A stretch of 64,000 nucleotides of DNA from an uncultured Olleya sp. (GTDB taxonomy: Bacteria; Bacteroidota; Bacteroidia; Flavobacteriales; Flavobacteriaceae), in contig CANNFD010000005.1 in the NCBI GenBank assembly GCA_947503885.1, forward strand, positions 62,001-126,000, read 5' to 3'. The notes under the pieces are model-generated. The model saw only the letters and a list, made by a program, of their open reading frames with translations, had not been told where the DNA came from and made no database searches. The number at the start of each line of letters is the position of its first letter. Position 1 is the stretch's first letter. This document shows, one piece after another, positions 27,212 through 34,569 of this stretch. A program made the translations under genes and the position numbers.

Positions 27212-28327
27212 TTATAATTTGTCAATTACAGTATTTATGCGCTTAGTAATATCTTCTATACTACCAATACCGTCTACTCCAAAATATTTATTTTGTTCGG
27301 CATAATAGTCTTTTAATATAGCTGTTTGTTTATAGTACACTTTAATTCTGTTTCTTATAATAGACTCGTCAGAATCATCTTTTCTTCCACTAGTTTTTCC
27401 ACGTTCTAATAAACGTTGTACTAATACTTCGTCTTCGACTTCTAAAGCTACCATTGCGCTTACTTCAGAATCTTTATCAGACATAATCTTATCTAATGCT
27501 TTTGCTTGTGTTTCGTTTCTTGGAAAACCATCAAAAATAAAACCTTTAGCATCCGTGTTTCTTTCTACTTCAGCTTCTAACATATCAATAGTTACTTGGT
27601 CAGGTACTAAATGCCCTTTGTCCATATATGATTTTGCTAATGTCCCTAAAGCGGTTTCGTTTTTAATATTGTATCTAAACACATCTCCAGTTGATATGTG
27701 TATTAAATCATACTTTTCTTTTAAAAAATTGGCTTGAGTTCCTTTTCCTGCACCTGGAGGTCCAAATAGCACTAAATTAGTCATGTGTTGTGTTGTTTTT
27801 AGTTGATATACTGCTGGTAAATCACGTCCTAATCCATCATAGTCTAAACCATAGCCTACTATAAATTTATTAGGAATCTCAATACCAACGTAGTGTAATT
27901 TAAAGTCTTTTTTATATGCTTCCGGTTTGTAAAACAATGTTGCAATTAATAATTGTTTTACGTTTTCGGATTTAAAAATACGATGCACTTCTTCAAGAGT
28001 ATTACCAGTATCAATAATATCCTCTAATATTACTACTGTACGACCAGACAAATCTTGTGTTAACCCAATTAACCGCTGTATGTCTTCAGTAGATTTTACA
28101 CCTTCGTAAGAGGCTAGCTTGATAAAAGTAACTTCACAAGCTGTAGGGTATTTTTTAACAAAATCGCTAACTAGCATAAATGACCCGTTTAAAATCCCAA
28201 CAAAAACAGGGACTTCATCGCCTAAATCATTAGCCACTTGTTCTACCATTTTTGATACAGCTATATCTAATTCTTTTTCAGAAATAAAAGGTTTAAACTG
28301 TTTGTCGTGAAGCGTAATAGTTTGCAT
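27212..28327 (-). CDS. hpt-adk: Hypoxanthine phosphoribosyltransferase-adenylate kinase fusion
   Basis: A single 371-residue frame holding two enzymes. Residues 1-180 are a hypoxanthine-guanine phosphoribosyltransferase, which makes IMP and GMP from free bases and PRPP, with PRPP loop VILEDIIDTGNTL (99-111). Residues 182-371 are a short-type adenylate kinase (AMP + ATP to 2 ADP), with P-loop GPPGAGKGT (189-197), ISTGDVFR, FDGFPRNETQ and RKDDSDE. The junction TTQHMTNLV places a Met exactly where a separate adk would start. The gene is divergent from purK, so purine salvage, nucleotide interconversion and the end of AIR carboxylation are neighbours. I believe this fusion is common in Flavobacteriaceae; not checked here. 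Confidence 0.93.
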   Translation of the reverse strand: MQTITLHDKQFKPFISEKELDIAVSKMVEQVANDLGDEVPVFVGILNGSFMLVSDFVKKYPTACEVTFIKLASYEGVKSTEDIQRLIGLTQDLSGRTVVILEDIIDTGNTLEEVHRIFKSENVKQLLIATLFYKPEAYKKDFKLHYVGIEIPNKFIVGYGLDYDGLGRDLPAVYQLKTTQHMTNLVLFGPPGAGKGTQANFLKEKYDLIHISTGDVFRYNIKNETALGTLAKSYMDKGHLVPDQVTIDMLEAEVERNTDAKGFIFDGFPRNETQAKALDKIMSDKDSEVSAMVALEVEDEVLVQRLLERGKTSGRKDDSDESIIRNRIKVYYKQTAILKDYYAEQNKYFGVDGIGSIEDITKRINTVIDKL

Positions 28328-28344
28328 TATATAATTTTAAAGCG

Positions 28345-28352
28345 CAAATATA
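28345..28352 (-). promoter_or_regulatory. Predicted -7 box of hpt-adk
   Basis: The minus strand reads TATATTTG (TAnnTTTG), 17 bases before the start codon at 28327. It sits in a 120-base region shared with the divergent purK promoter. Confidence 0.5.
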
Positions 28353-28417
28353 CGTATTTGTGACCGCTTTACAGATATTTGAATTCGATTTTTAGGTGCT
28401 GTTTTAGTTTTAAAATG

Positions 28418-28425
28418 TATTTTTG
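28418..28425 (+). promoter_or_regulatory. Predicted -7 box of purK-purE
   Basis: TATTTTTG is an exact TAnnTTTG match, 22 bases before the purK start. No purine riboswitch-like structure is apparent in the short leader. Confidence 0.5.
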
Positions 28426-28447
28426 TTGCTAACACGATTTATGACTC

Positions 28448-29602
28448 ATGAATTATTTTTCTTCAGACTTTAAATTAGGTATTTTAGGTGGTGGCCAATT
28501 AGGTAAAATGCTACTTTATAATACCCGTAAATTTGACATATACACTTGCGTTTTAGATAGTAGCAACGAAGCCCCAAGCAAGATAGCTTGTAACGAGTTT
28601 AGTAATGGGGATTTAATGGATTTTGATACCGTTTATAACTTTGGAAAGCAAGTTAACGTGTTGACTATCGAGATTGAAAATGTAAATGTTGAAGCTCTTG
28701 AAAAGTTAGAAAAAGAAGGTGTAAAAGTATATCCTTCTTCAAAAACATTATTTCGCATTCAAAATAAAGCGACTCAAAAATTATTTTATCAAGATCACAA
28801 TTTACCAACTGCTCCTTTTAGCAGATTTGCCTATTTATCGGAAATTGAAGATGCTATCGATAATGGGGGTTTAAACCTACCTTTTGTATGGAAAGCTGCA
28901 CAATTTGGTTATGATGGTAATGGTGTTAAAATTGTAAGACAACTATCTGATTTGGAAGGTTTGCCTAAAGGCGAATGTATCGCTGAGCAATTAGTACCGT
29001 TTAAAAATGAACTTGCGGTAATTGTTGCTAGAAGTGAAAATGGAGATATTAAAACATATCCTGTGGTCGAAATGGAGTTTCATCCAGAAGCTAACCAAGT
29101 AGAATATGTTATTTGTCCAGCTAGAATCAGTCCAGAAGTTGCAAAAAAAGCACAAGATATTGCTTTAAAAACATCGCAAGCTTTTAACCATGTTGGCTTA
29201 TTAGCGGTAGAATTATTTCAAACTGAAGACGATAAAATTTTAATTAATGAGGTTGCTCCAAGACCACATAACTCTGGACACCAAACTATAGAAGCAAGCT
29301 ACACCTCTCAATTTGAGCAACACATCCGTGCTATTTTAGGTTTACCGTTAGGTAAAACTGATAATAAAGTTGCTAGCGTAATGGTTAATCTTGTTGGTGC
29401 TGAAGGATACACCGGTCAAGTACATTATAAAAATATAGAATCTATTATGGCTATGGATGGGGTGACACCTCATATTTATGGTAAAAAAGAAACGCGACCG
29501 TTTAGAAAAATGGGACATGTTACAATTGTCGATAAAGATTTAGATGTAGCACGACAAATAGCAGAAAAAGTTAAGAATAGTATAAAAGTTATAACGCAAT
29601 AA
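28448..29602 (+). CDS. purK: 5-(carboxyamino)imidazole ribonucleotide synthase PurK
   Basis: A 384-residue ATP-grasp ligase that converts AIR, bicarbonate and ATP to N5-CAIR in purine synthesis. The N-terminal Rossmann-like motif is LGILGGGQLGKMLLYN. ATP-grasp signatures include PFVWKAAQFGYDGNGVKIV, the loop ECIAEQLVPFKNELAVIVAR, and NEVAPRPHNSGHQTIEA near residue 270. The start at 28448 leaves 22 bases after the promoter box; an out-of-frame ATG at 28441 is ignored. It is translationally close to purE, whose ATG is 2 bases after the purK stop. Confidence 0.95.
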   Translation: MNYFSSDFKLGILGGGQLGKMLLYNTRKFDIYTCVLDSSNEAPSKIACNEFSNGDLMDFDTVYNFGKQVNVLTIEIENVNVEALEKLEKEGVKVYPSSKTLFRIQNKATQKLFYQDHNLPTAPFSRFAYLSEIEDAIDNGGLNLPFVWKAAQFGYDGNGVKIVRQLSDLEGLPKGECIAEQLVPFKNELAVIVARSENGDIKTYPVVEMEFHPEANQVEYVICPARISPEVAKKAQDIALKTSQAFNHVGLLAVELFQTEDDKILINEVAPRPHNSGHQTIEASYTSQFEQHIRAILGLPLGKTDNKVASVMVNLVGAEGYTGQVHYKNIESIMAMDGVTPHIYGKKETRPFRKMGHVTIVDKDLDVARQIAEKVKNSIKVITQ

Positions 29603-29603
29603 A

Positions 29604-30086
29604 ATGAATAAAGTAGCAGTAATAATGGGAAGCAATAGCGATATGCCAGTCATGCAAGACGCTATAGATATTTTAAAAGAATTTGATATAGAAACTGAAG
29701 TTGATATTGTATCCGCACATCGTACCCCTGAAAAATTATTTGATTTTAGTAAAAACGCACATAAAAGAGGTATTAAAGTTATAATTGCTGGCGCTGGTGG
29801 TGCTGCACATTTACCTGGTATGGTAGCGTCTTTAAGCCCATTACCTATTATAGGTGTACCTGTAAAAAGCAGCAACTCTATTGATGGATGGGATTCTGTT
29901 TTATCAATCCTTCAAATGCCAGGAGGTGTTCCTGTAGCTACTGTAGCTTTAAACGGAGCAAAAAATGCTGGTATTTTAGCTGCTCAAATTATTGGTAGTG
30001 CAGACCCAAAAGTGTTAGATAAAATTATTGCTTATAAAGACAATTTAAAATTAAAAGTGGAGCAAGCAGCAAAAGATATTAAATAG
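29604..30086 (+). CDS. purE: 5-(carboxyamino)imidazole ribonucleotide mutase PurE
   Basis: A 160-residue class I PurE that moves the carboxylate of N5-CAIR to give CAIR. The substrate loop is MGSNSDMPVM, followed by VSAHRTPEKL, GAGGAAHLPGMVAS and QMPGGVPVATVALNG, all canonical. It shares an operon with purK (2-base gap). No plus-strand U-run terminator of normal quality follows. The first hairpin of the intergenic small-RNA array lies 14 bases after the stop and may stop read-through on either strand. Confidence 0.96.
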   Translation: MNKVAVIMGSNSDMPVMQDAIDILKEFDIETEVDIVSAHRTPEKLFDFSKNAHKRGIKVIIAGAGGAAHLPGMVASLSPLPIIGVPVKSSNSIDGWDSVLSILQMPGGVPVATVALNGAKNAGILAAQIIGSADPKVLDKIIAYKDNLKLKVEQAAKDIK

Positions 30087-30090
30087 CTAA

Positions 30091-30171
30091 AAACAGAAAA
30101 CCCCAACAAAGTTGGGGCTTTCAATCGCTATTAATCTTTTTAAATGAAAAATTACTCTCACATCAAAAAAA
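30091..30171 (-). ncRNA. Candidate small RNA, unit 1 of a tandem array
   Basis: Read on the minus strand: a 5' hairpin (TGAGAG with TTTTCA, two G-U pairs), the tag TAATAGCGAT, a terminator hairpin GCCCCAAC/GTTGGGG and a T-rich tail ending just after purE. The -7-like box CAACTTTG (30179-30186) has one mismatch to TAnnTTTG. The exact ends are estimates. The G-U pairs would be A-C mismatches on the plus strand. Confidence 0.45.
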
Positions 30172-30272
30172 CCTGAGGCAAAGTTGACCTATTTCCTTCT
30201 CTTTCTAATATTTAGAATGTAAAAACTAGGTCGATTCGTTTAAAGTCGATAATATCCGACTAATAACATCTT

Positions 30273-30353
30273 TACAAAAAAAAGCCCCAAACTAAGTTTG
30301 AGGCTTCCATCGCTATTATTTTCTATAATATGAGATTTAACACTCACATCAAA
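30273..30353 (-). ncRNA. Candidate small RNA, unit 2 of a tandem array
   Basis: Minus strand: 5' hairpin ATGTGAG/CTCATAT with one G-U pair, tag TAATAGCGAT, terminator stem AAGCCTCAAAC/GTTTGGGGCTT with one G-U pair and eight T. On the plus strand both G-U pairs become mismatches and there is no U-run, so the minus strand is the transcribed one. The promoter box CAATTTTG (plus 30363-30370) is one base off consensus. Confidence 0.5.
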
Positions 30354-30455
30354 AAAACAGTTGCAAAATTGCTACTTTTCTTACAAAATCTTGAAACAAT
30401 TTAAAAAAATATTTTTTTTTAGACTAAGTGCACAATACCTCGTTAAAAAACTTCC

Positions 30456-30541
30456 AAAAAAAAAGCCTCAGAAGTATCTGAGGCTTTTTATCGCTATTAA
30501 TCAATAATTTTTAAGTGAGTAACCAACCCACGGGAAAAAAT
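30456..30541 (-). ncRNA. Candidate small RNA, unit 3 of a tandem array
   Basis: Minus strand: 5' hairpin GTGGGT/ACTCAC with one G-U pair, tag TAATAGCGAT, terminator stem AAGCCTCAGA/TCTGAGGCTT and nine T. This unit has the best promoter of the three (30547-30578). The predicted RNA is about 85 bases. Confidence 0.55.
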
Positions 30542-30546
30542 CAGTA

Positions 30547-30578
30547 CAAAAATAGGTAAATAAATAATTAAAATGCAA
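30547..30578 (-). promoter_or_regulatory. Promoter of small-RNA unit 3
   Basis: On the minus strand, TTG (30578-30576) is followed by a 21-base spacer and TATTTTTG (30554-30547). This fits the Bacteroidetes pattern TTG-N17-23-TAnnTTTG and places the start a few bases before the first hairpin. Confidence 0.6.
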
Positions 30579-30623
30579 TTAAAATATTAATTTTAACATC
30601 AATTTTTTAACTACAACGTTATA

Positions 30624-32654
30624 ATGAACAAACTTTTAACATTTTTTCCTACAAAATATAATACAGCCCCATTTAATTCAATAAAAAATGAAGACTTTAA
30701 ACCGGCAATTTTACAACTTATTGAAGAAGCTAAACAAGAAATAAACACTATAGTTAATAACAATGAACCACCATCTTTTAAAAACACCATAGAAGCATTA
30801 GATTTTTCAGGCCAACAATTAGATCGTGTGACTAGTATTTTTTTTAATTTAAACTCTGCCGAAACCAATGACGAGATTCAGAAAATAGCTCAAGACATCT
30901 CACCTATTTTAACCGAGTTTGGTAATGACATAACCTTAAATCAAGAGTTGTTTAAAAAAGTTAAATCAGTTTATGACAACCAAGCGTCTTTTAATTTAAC
31001 AACGGAGCAAAGTACATTATTAGATAAAAAATATAAAAGCTTTTCTAGAAATGGTGCAAACCTAGATGAATCAAAAAAACAAAAACTAAGAGCAATAGAT
31101 AAACAATTAGCTAGTCTTAAATTAAAGTTTGGAGAAAATATCCTAGCAGAGACCAATGCTTTTGAAATGCATTTAACTAATGAAGACGAAGTTGCAGGTT
31201 TACCAGAGGGTGCTAAAGAAGCTGCAAAACAGTTAGCAGAAAGCAAAAACAAAACGGGCTGGTTAATTACATTAGACTACCCAAGCTACATCCCTTTTAT
31301 GACCTATGCAGATCGTAGAGACTTACGTAAAAAATTAGCATTAGCTTTTGGGGCTAAAGGATTTAATAATGACAAACTAGACAATCAAGATCATGTGTTA
31401 CAAATAGCAAAACTACGTTTTGAACGCGCCAATTTACTAGGCTATAAAACGCATGCACATTTTGTATTGGAAGAGCGTATGGCTCAAACTCCAGAAAAAG
31501 TTAATGCCTTTTTACAGGATTTACTAGTTAAAGCAAAACCAGCTGCTGAACGTGAATTTAATCAACTTGAAAATTTTGCAAAAGCATTGGATGGGATTGA
31601 TCAATTACAAAAATGGGACTCGGCTTATTATTCTGAAAAATTAAAACAAAAATTATTTAATCTAGATGACGAGCAGCTTAAACCTTATTTTAAATTAGAA
31701 AATGTTATTGATGGCGCGTTTCAAGTTGCTAACAAACTATTTGGACTTCAGTTTAAACAAATTGACTCCATAGATAAATATCATGAAGATGTCATGACAT
31801 ACGAAGTGTTGGACGAAAACAACCAATTGGTTTCTTTATTTTATGCAGACTTTTTTCCAAGACCAGGAAAACGAAATGGTGCTTGGATGACATCCTACAA
31901 GCCACAATATATTAAAGATGGTATAAATGAAAGACCACATATATCTAATGTATGCAACTTTACAAAGCCAACCAAAAGCAAACCATCATTACTTACTTTT
32001 AACGAAGTCACAACATTGTTTCACGAATTTGGACATGGACTACATGGCATGCTAGCAAATACAACGTACCCTAGCTTATCTGGTACAAGTGTGTTTTGGG
32101 ATTTTGTTGAATTACCAAGTCAAGTTTTAGAAAACTGGTGTTATGAAAAAGAAGCATTAGAGTTGTTTGCTAAACATTACGAAACAGGAGAAGTAATTCC
32201 AATGGATTTAGTAGAAAAAATTAAAGACAGCGCAACCTTCCAACAAGGGATGCAAACCTTAAGACAGCTAAGTTTTGGCTTATTAGACATGAGTTGGCAT
32301 GGTGTTGACCCAACAAATATAACAGATGTAAAAACTCAAGAAAACAAAACGTTTAAGGATACTAATCTTTTCCCTGATGTTAAAGAAAATTGTATGAGCA
32401 CTGCTTTTGCCCATATTTTTCAAGGCGGTTATTCTTCTGGATATTACAGCTATAAATGGGCTGAAGTTTTGGATGCTGATGCATTTGAATATTTTAAAGA
32501 AAAAGGAATCTTTAATAAAGACGTTGCTTCAAAATTTAAAGAACATATTTTATCTAAAGGAGGAACGGAAAACCCAATGGTACTATATAAACGATTTAGA
32601 GGACAAGAACCTAAACCAGAAGCTTTATTAAAACGTGCAGGACTGATTAAATAG
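30624..32654 (+). CDS. M3-family zinc metallopeptidase (Dcp/oligopeptidase A type)
   Basis: A 676-residue cytosolic peptidase that degrades small peptides, either as a dipeptidyl carboxypeptidase or an oligopeptidase. The thermolysin-like zinc motif HEFGHGLH has His467, Glu468 and His471. The third ligand glutamate is probably in GTSVFWDFVELPSQVLENW, seen as FWDFVELPSQ. There is no signal peptide. Conserved substrate-side residues appear in AFAHIFQGGYSSGYYSYKWA. The gene stands alone: the small-RNA array is upstream and a terminator lies 23 bases downstream. Distinguishing Dcp from OpdA activity needs biochemical data. Confidence 0.92.
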   Translation: MNKLLTFFPTKYNTAPFNSIKNEDFKPAILQLIEEAKQEINTIVNNNEPPSFKNTIEALDFSGQQLDRVTSIFFNLNSAETNDEIQKIAQDISPILTEFGNDITLNQELFKKVKSVYDNQASFNLTTEQSTLLDKKYKSFSRNGANLDESKKQKLRAIDKQLASLKLKFGENILAETNAFEMHLTNEDEVAGLPEGAKEAAKQLAESKNKTGWLITLDYPSYIPFMTYADRRDLRKKLALAFGAKGFNNDKLDNQDHVLQIAKLRFERANLLGYKTHAHFVLEERMAQTPEKVNAFLQDLLVKAKPAAEREFNQLENFAKALDGIDQLQKWDSAYYSEKLKQKLFNLDDEQLKPYFKLENVIDGAFQVANKLFGLQFKQIDSIDKYHEDVMTYEVLDENNQLVSLFYADFFPRPGKRNGAWMTSYKPQYIKDGINERPHISNVCNFTKPTKSKPSLLTFNEVTTLFHEFGHGLHGMLANTTYPSLSGTSVFWDFVELPSQVLENWCYEKEALELFAKHYETGEVIPMDLVEKIKDSATFQQGMQTLRQLSFGLLDMSWHGVDPTNITDVKTQENKTFKDTNLFPDVKENCMSTAFAHIFQGGYSSGYYSYKWAEVLDADAFEYFKEKGIFNKDVASKFKEHILSKGGTENPMVLYKRFRGQEPKPEALLKRAGLIK

Positions 32655-32677
32655 TCTTAATTATCAAATTATTAAAA

Positions 32678-32713
32678 GTGCCATTCTTTATTTTGTTTAG
32701 AATGGCATTTTTA
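32678..32713 (+). terminator. Terminator after the M3 peptidase gene
   Basis: The stem TGCCATTC/GAATGGCA (8 bp) with a 13-base AT-rich loop is followed by TTTTTATTT. It lies between the peptidase and the sigma factor start. Confidence 0.75.
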
Positions 32714-32785
32714 TTTAACAAAATAATACCACAGTCTTTAATTCTAATTTCACTATTTTTAGAACGAAAAAGAAAACAAAAATTT

Positions 32786-33340
32786 ATGTCTAATCATAAA
32801 ATAGATCCCAATAAATGGATAGATCTATATAGCAACTACCTTTTTAATTACGCAATTACACGCGTAAATGACAGAGCTATAGCGCAAGACCTTGTCTCGG
32901 AGACCTTTTTAGCAGGCTTAAAAAGCATGAAGAATTTTAAAGGAGAAGCTAGCGAGCGCACATGGTTAGTTTCTATTTTAAAAAGAAAAGTCATAGACCA
33001 CTATCGTAAAACAAATTCTATTAAAGGCAAAGCTGAAGTCAGAATGTCTTATAATAGTGATAGCGAAACCGAAGGTGATTGGTTAGAAGAACGTGTTGCA
33101 GATCCATTTGATAAGACAGCAGAAGACCAAATAGAAAATACAGAGTTAGCAGATGCAATTGACAACTGTTTATCGAAACTCCCAAAAAAACAAGCTCAAA
33201 TATTTGAAATGAAAACCATTTTAAATTACGATACAGAAACTATTTGTAATGAATTAAAAATTACTCCGTCTAATCTATGGGTCATAATACACAGAGCCAG
33301 AGTATCTATGGCAAGTTGTTTAGAAAATAATTGGTTTTAA
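32786..33340 (+). CDS. ECF-type sigma-70 family RNA polymerase sigma factor
   Basis: A 184-residue sigma factor. Region 2 is visible as RVNDRAIAQDLVSETFLAGL and ERTWLVSILKRKVIDHYRK. The region 4 helix-turn-helix spans LPKKQAQIFEMKTIL to ITPSNLWVIIHRARVSM. I start at ATG 32786 (MSNHKIDPNKW), because the in-frame upstream extension begins inside the preceding terminator and has no sigma-like sequence. The next gene, one base after its stop, encodes a zinc anti-sigma-like protein, so the two form a regulator pair. Its target promoters are unknown. Confidence 0.88.
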   Translation: MSNHKIDPNKWIDLYSNYLFNYAITRVNDRAIAQDLVSETFLAGLKSMKNFKGEASERTWLVSILKRKVIDHYRKTNSIKGKAEVRMSYNSDSETEGDWLEERVADPFDKTAEDQIENTELADAIDNCLSKLPKKQAQIFEMKTILNYDTETICNELKITPSNLWVIIHRARVSMASCLENNWF

Positions 33341-33341
33341 A

Positions 33342-33596
33342 ATGAAGAAAAAAATTATGTTATCCTGTGAGGAAACAAGACATATCTGTGATAAAACACA
33401 ATACAATGAAGCTTCGTTTTGGGAAAAAGTGAAGTTTAAATTTCATGTTATTATATGTGGTGTTTGTAAAAAACACTCGTCAAATAATATTAAACTGACC
33501 GCTTTATTAAATAAATTAAAATCAAAAAGTTTAACCAATACAGAAAAACAAGAGTTAGAATCTTCTTTTAAAAAAGAATTACAAAAGCATAAATAA
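33342..33596 (+). CDS. Small zinc-binding anti-sigma-like protein
   Basis: An 84-residue soluble protein with Cys9, His35, Cys39 and Cys42, in the spacing C-x25-H-x3-C-x2-C. This is the ZAS (zinc-binding anti-sigma) signature, although the rest of the protein is short and highly basic. It starts one base after the stop of the sigma gene, the usual place of the cognate anti-sigma factor. No membrane segment is present, so it would act in the cytosol, perhaps as a redox- or metal-sensitive switch. The last 18 bases overlap the convergent membrane-protein gene. The function is inferred from motif plus position. Confidence 0.7.
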   Translation: MKKKIMLSCEETRHICDKTQYNEASFWEKVKFKFHVIICGVCKKHSSNNIKLTALLNKLKSKSLTNTEKQELESSFKKELQKHK

Positions 33597-34406
33597 CATC
33601 CATAAAATAGGTATTGCTTCAACCCAAAAAGAGGAGTAATACTTGTTCCTATTTTGGTTAGAAAACATTAAAAACAATCCAATAACTATACAGACAATCA
33701 TCTGTATAATTAAATAGTCTGACCGTAAATTATCCTTAAAAAATTCTGACAAATAAAAGACCAACAACAATATTAATCCCAATATTTTTGTTCGTCTAAC
33801 ACCAATTCTTTGCGGTATTGTAGCTAGCTTAAGACTATCAAAACTTAAATCCCTTATTTCAAAAGGCAACATTAATGTGACAACTAATATAAAATTTTGA
33901 AATATAGTAATTACCATATCTTCATTTAATAATAAGTGGCTATTAACTATTGGTAACACCACCGTTACACCACTCCACACCAAAGCAATAACATACACTT
34001 TTAATCCACTTACACCTCTTAAGTTTTGTTTGGTATCTATGTACCACTTTTTAGGTATAAACGGGATAGCATATAAAAAAGTTATAATACCAAAAACTAA
34101 TATTAATTGCAGCGTATTAAATTCTAATTTAAAAGCATAATAGCAAAGCATTATAAAAGAGGCAAAAGAAAATAACTGAATCACTTTTAACCAACTAGCC
34201 AAACCTCGGCGGTGCCATTTAGCAAGACCATAATACTTTACAAAATTGTAACCTGTGATTGTAGCATAAAAATTAAACCATAACAGATTTTGATCAAAAC
34301 TTAAATCTAACTTTTTAAAAGTTACAAAACTTAAAGCGTACACCGCTAAAGCAACGTGTATACTGCTATTAATGTAAAAATCAAAAAGTTGTTTTAACAC
34401 CTTCAT
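33579..34406 (-). CDS. Polytopic membrane protein, weakly UbiA-like
   Basis: A 275-residue integral membrane protein with about eight hydrophobic helices. The layout, and short motifs such as GYNFVKYYGLAKWHRRG and FEIRDLSFDSLKLATIPQR (here shortened), recall the UbiA prenyltransferase superfamily, with a DxxxD-like second motif (RDLSFD). The first Asp-rich motif NxxxDxxxD is not present, so catalysis is doubtful. It is convergent with the sigma/anti-sigma pair (18-base overlap) and divergent from gcvP. I would annotate it as a membrane protein of unknown function. Confidence 0.7.
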   Translation of the reverse strand: MKVLKQLFDFYINSSIHVALAVYALSFVTFKKLDLSFDQNLLWFNFYATITGYNFVKYYGLAKWHRRGLASWLKVIQLFSFASFIMLCYYAFKLEFNTLQLILVFGIITFLYAIPFIPKKWYIDTKQNLRGVSGLKVYVIALVWSGVTVVLPIVNSHLLLNEDMVITIFQNFILVVTLMLPFEIRDLSFDSLKLATIPQRIGVRRTKILGLILLLVFYLSEFFKDNLRSDYLIIQMIVCIVIGLFLMFSNQNRNKYYSSFWVEAIPILWMLFMLL

Positions 34407-34492
34407 TAAACAAAAATAATTAATCTGTTAATAAAGCGGTCGATTAGTTGAAAACTTTCAATTTTTAACAAAACATTACTATTAGTTTTCAT

Positions 34493-34500
34493 TAATTTTG
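34493..34500 (+). promoter_or_regulatory. Predicted -7 box of gcvP
   Basis: TAATTTTG matches TAnnTTTG. The leader of about 65 bases to the gcvP start is AT-rich; I see no glycine riboswitch in it. Confidence 0.5.
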
Positions 34501-34569
34501 TAAAAAATTAAAAAACAACTATTTTTTTCTCAGTCCTTTTAAAATCAGGGCTTAAACAACACAACACAA

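Larger units (their letters stand above)
30087..30623. other. Gene-free stretch holding a triple structured repeat
   Basis: This 537-base region is the only gap above 300 bases in the window. It contains three copies, about 180 bases apart, of one unit: a GC-rich hairpin, the constant tag ATCGCTATTA (seen from the plus strand) and a second, weaker hairpin about 30-50 bases further. The DNA between units is AT-rich with no further signal that I can name. Confidence 0.8.

Noticed and set aside
27212-27784. Separate adk gene starting at the internal Met
   Set aside because: The frame from the HPRT start runs through without a stop and no promoter is seen at 27784, so a fusion is the simpler reading; an internal start is noted as possible.
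30144-30176. Ten-residue plus-strand peptide in the first array unit (ATG to TGA), with a similar reading in unit 2 at 30330-30404
   Set aside because: Unit 3 does not keep the reading, the stems pair better on the minus strand, and no promoter or ribosome binding site supports plus-strand translation.
32678-32785. N-terminal extension of the sigma factor by 36 residues
   Set aside because: It begins in the terminator of the previous gene and contains no sigma region 2 sequence; ATG 32786 gives a normal start.
34501-34569. Glycine riboswitch upstream of gcvP
   Set aside because: The leader is about 65 bases, AT-rich, and lacks the conserved glycine aptamer core.
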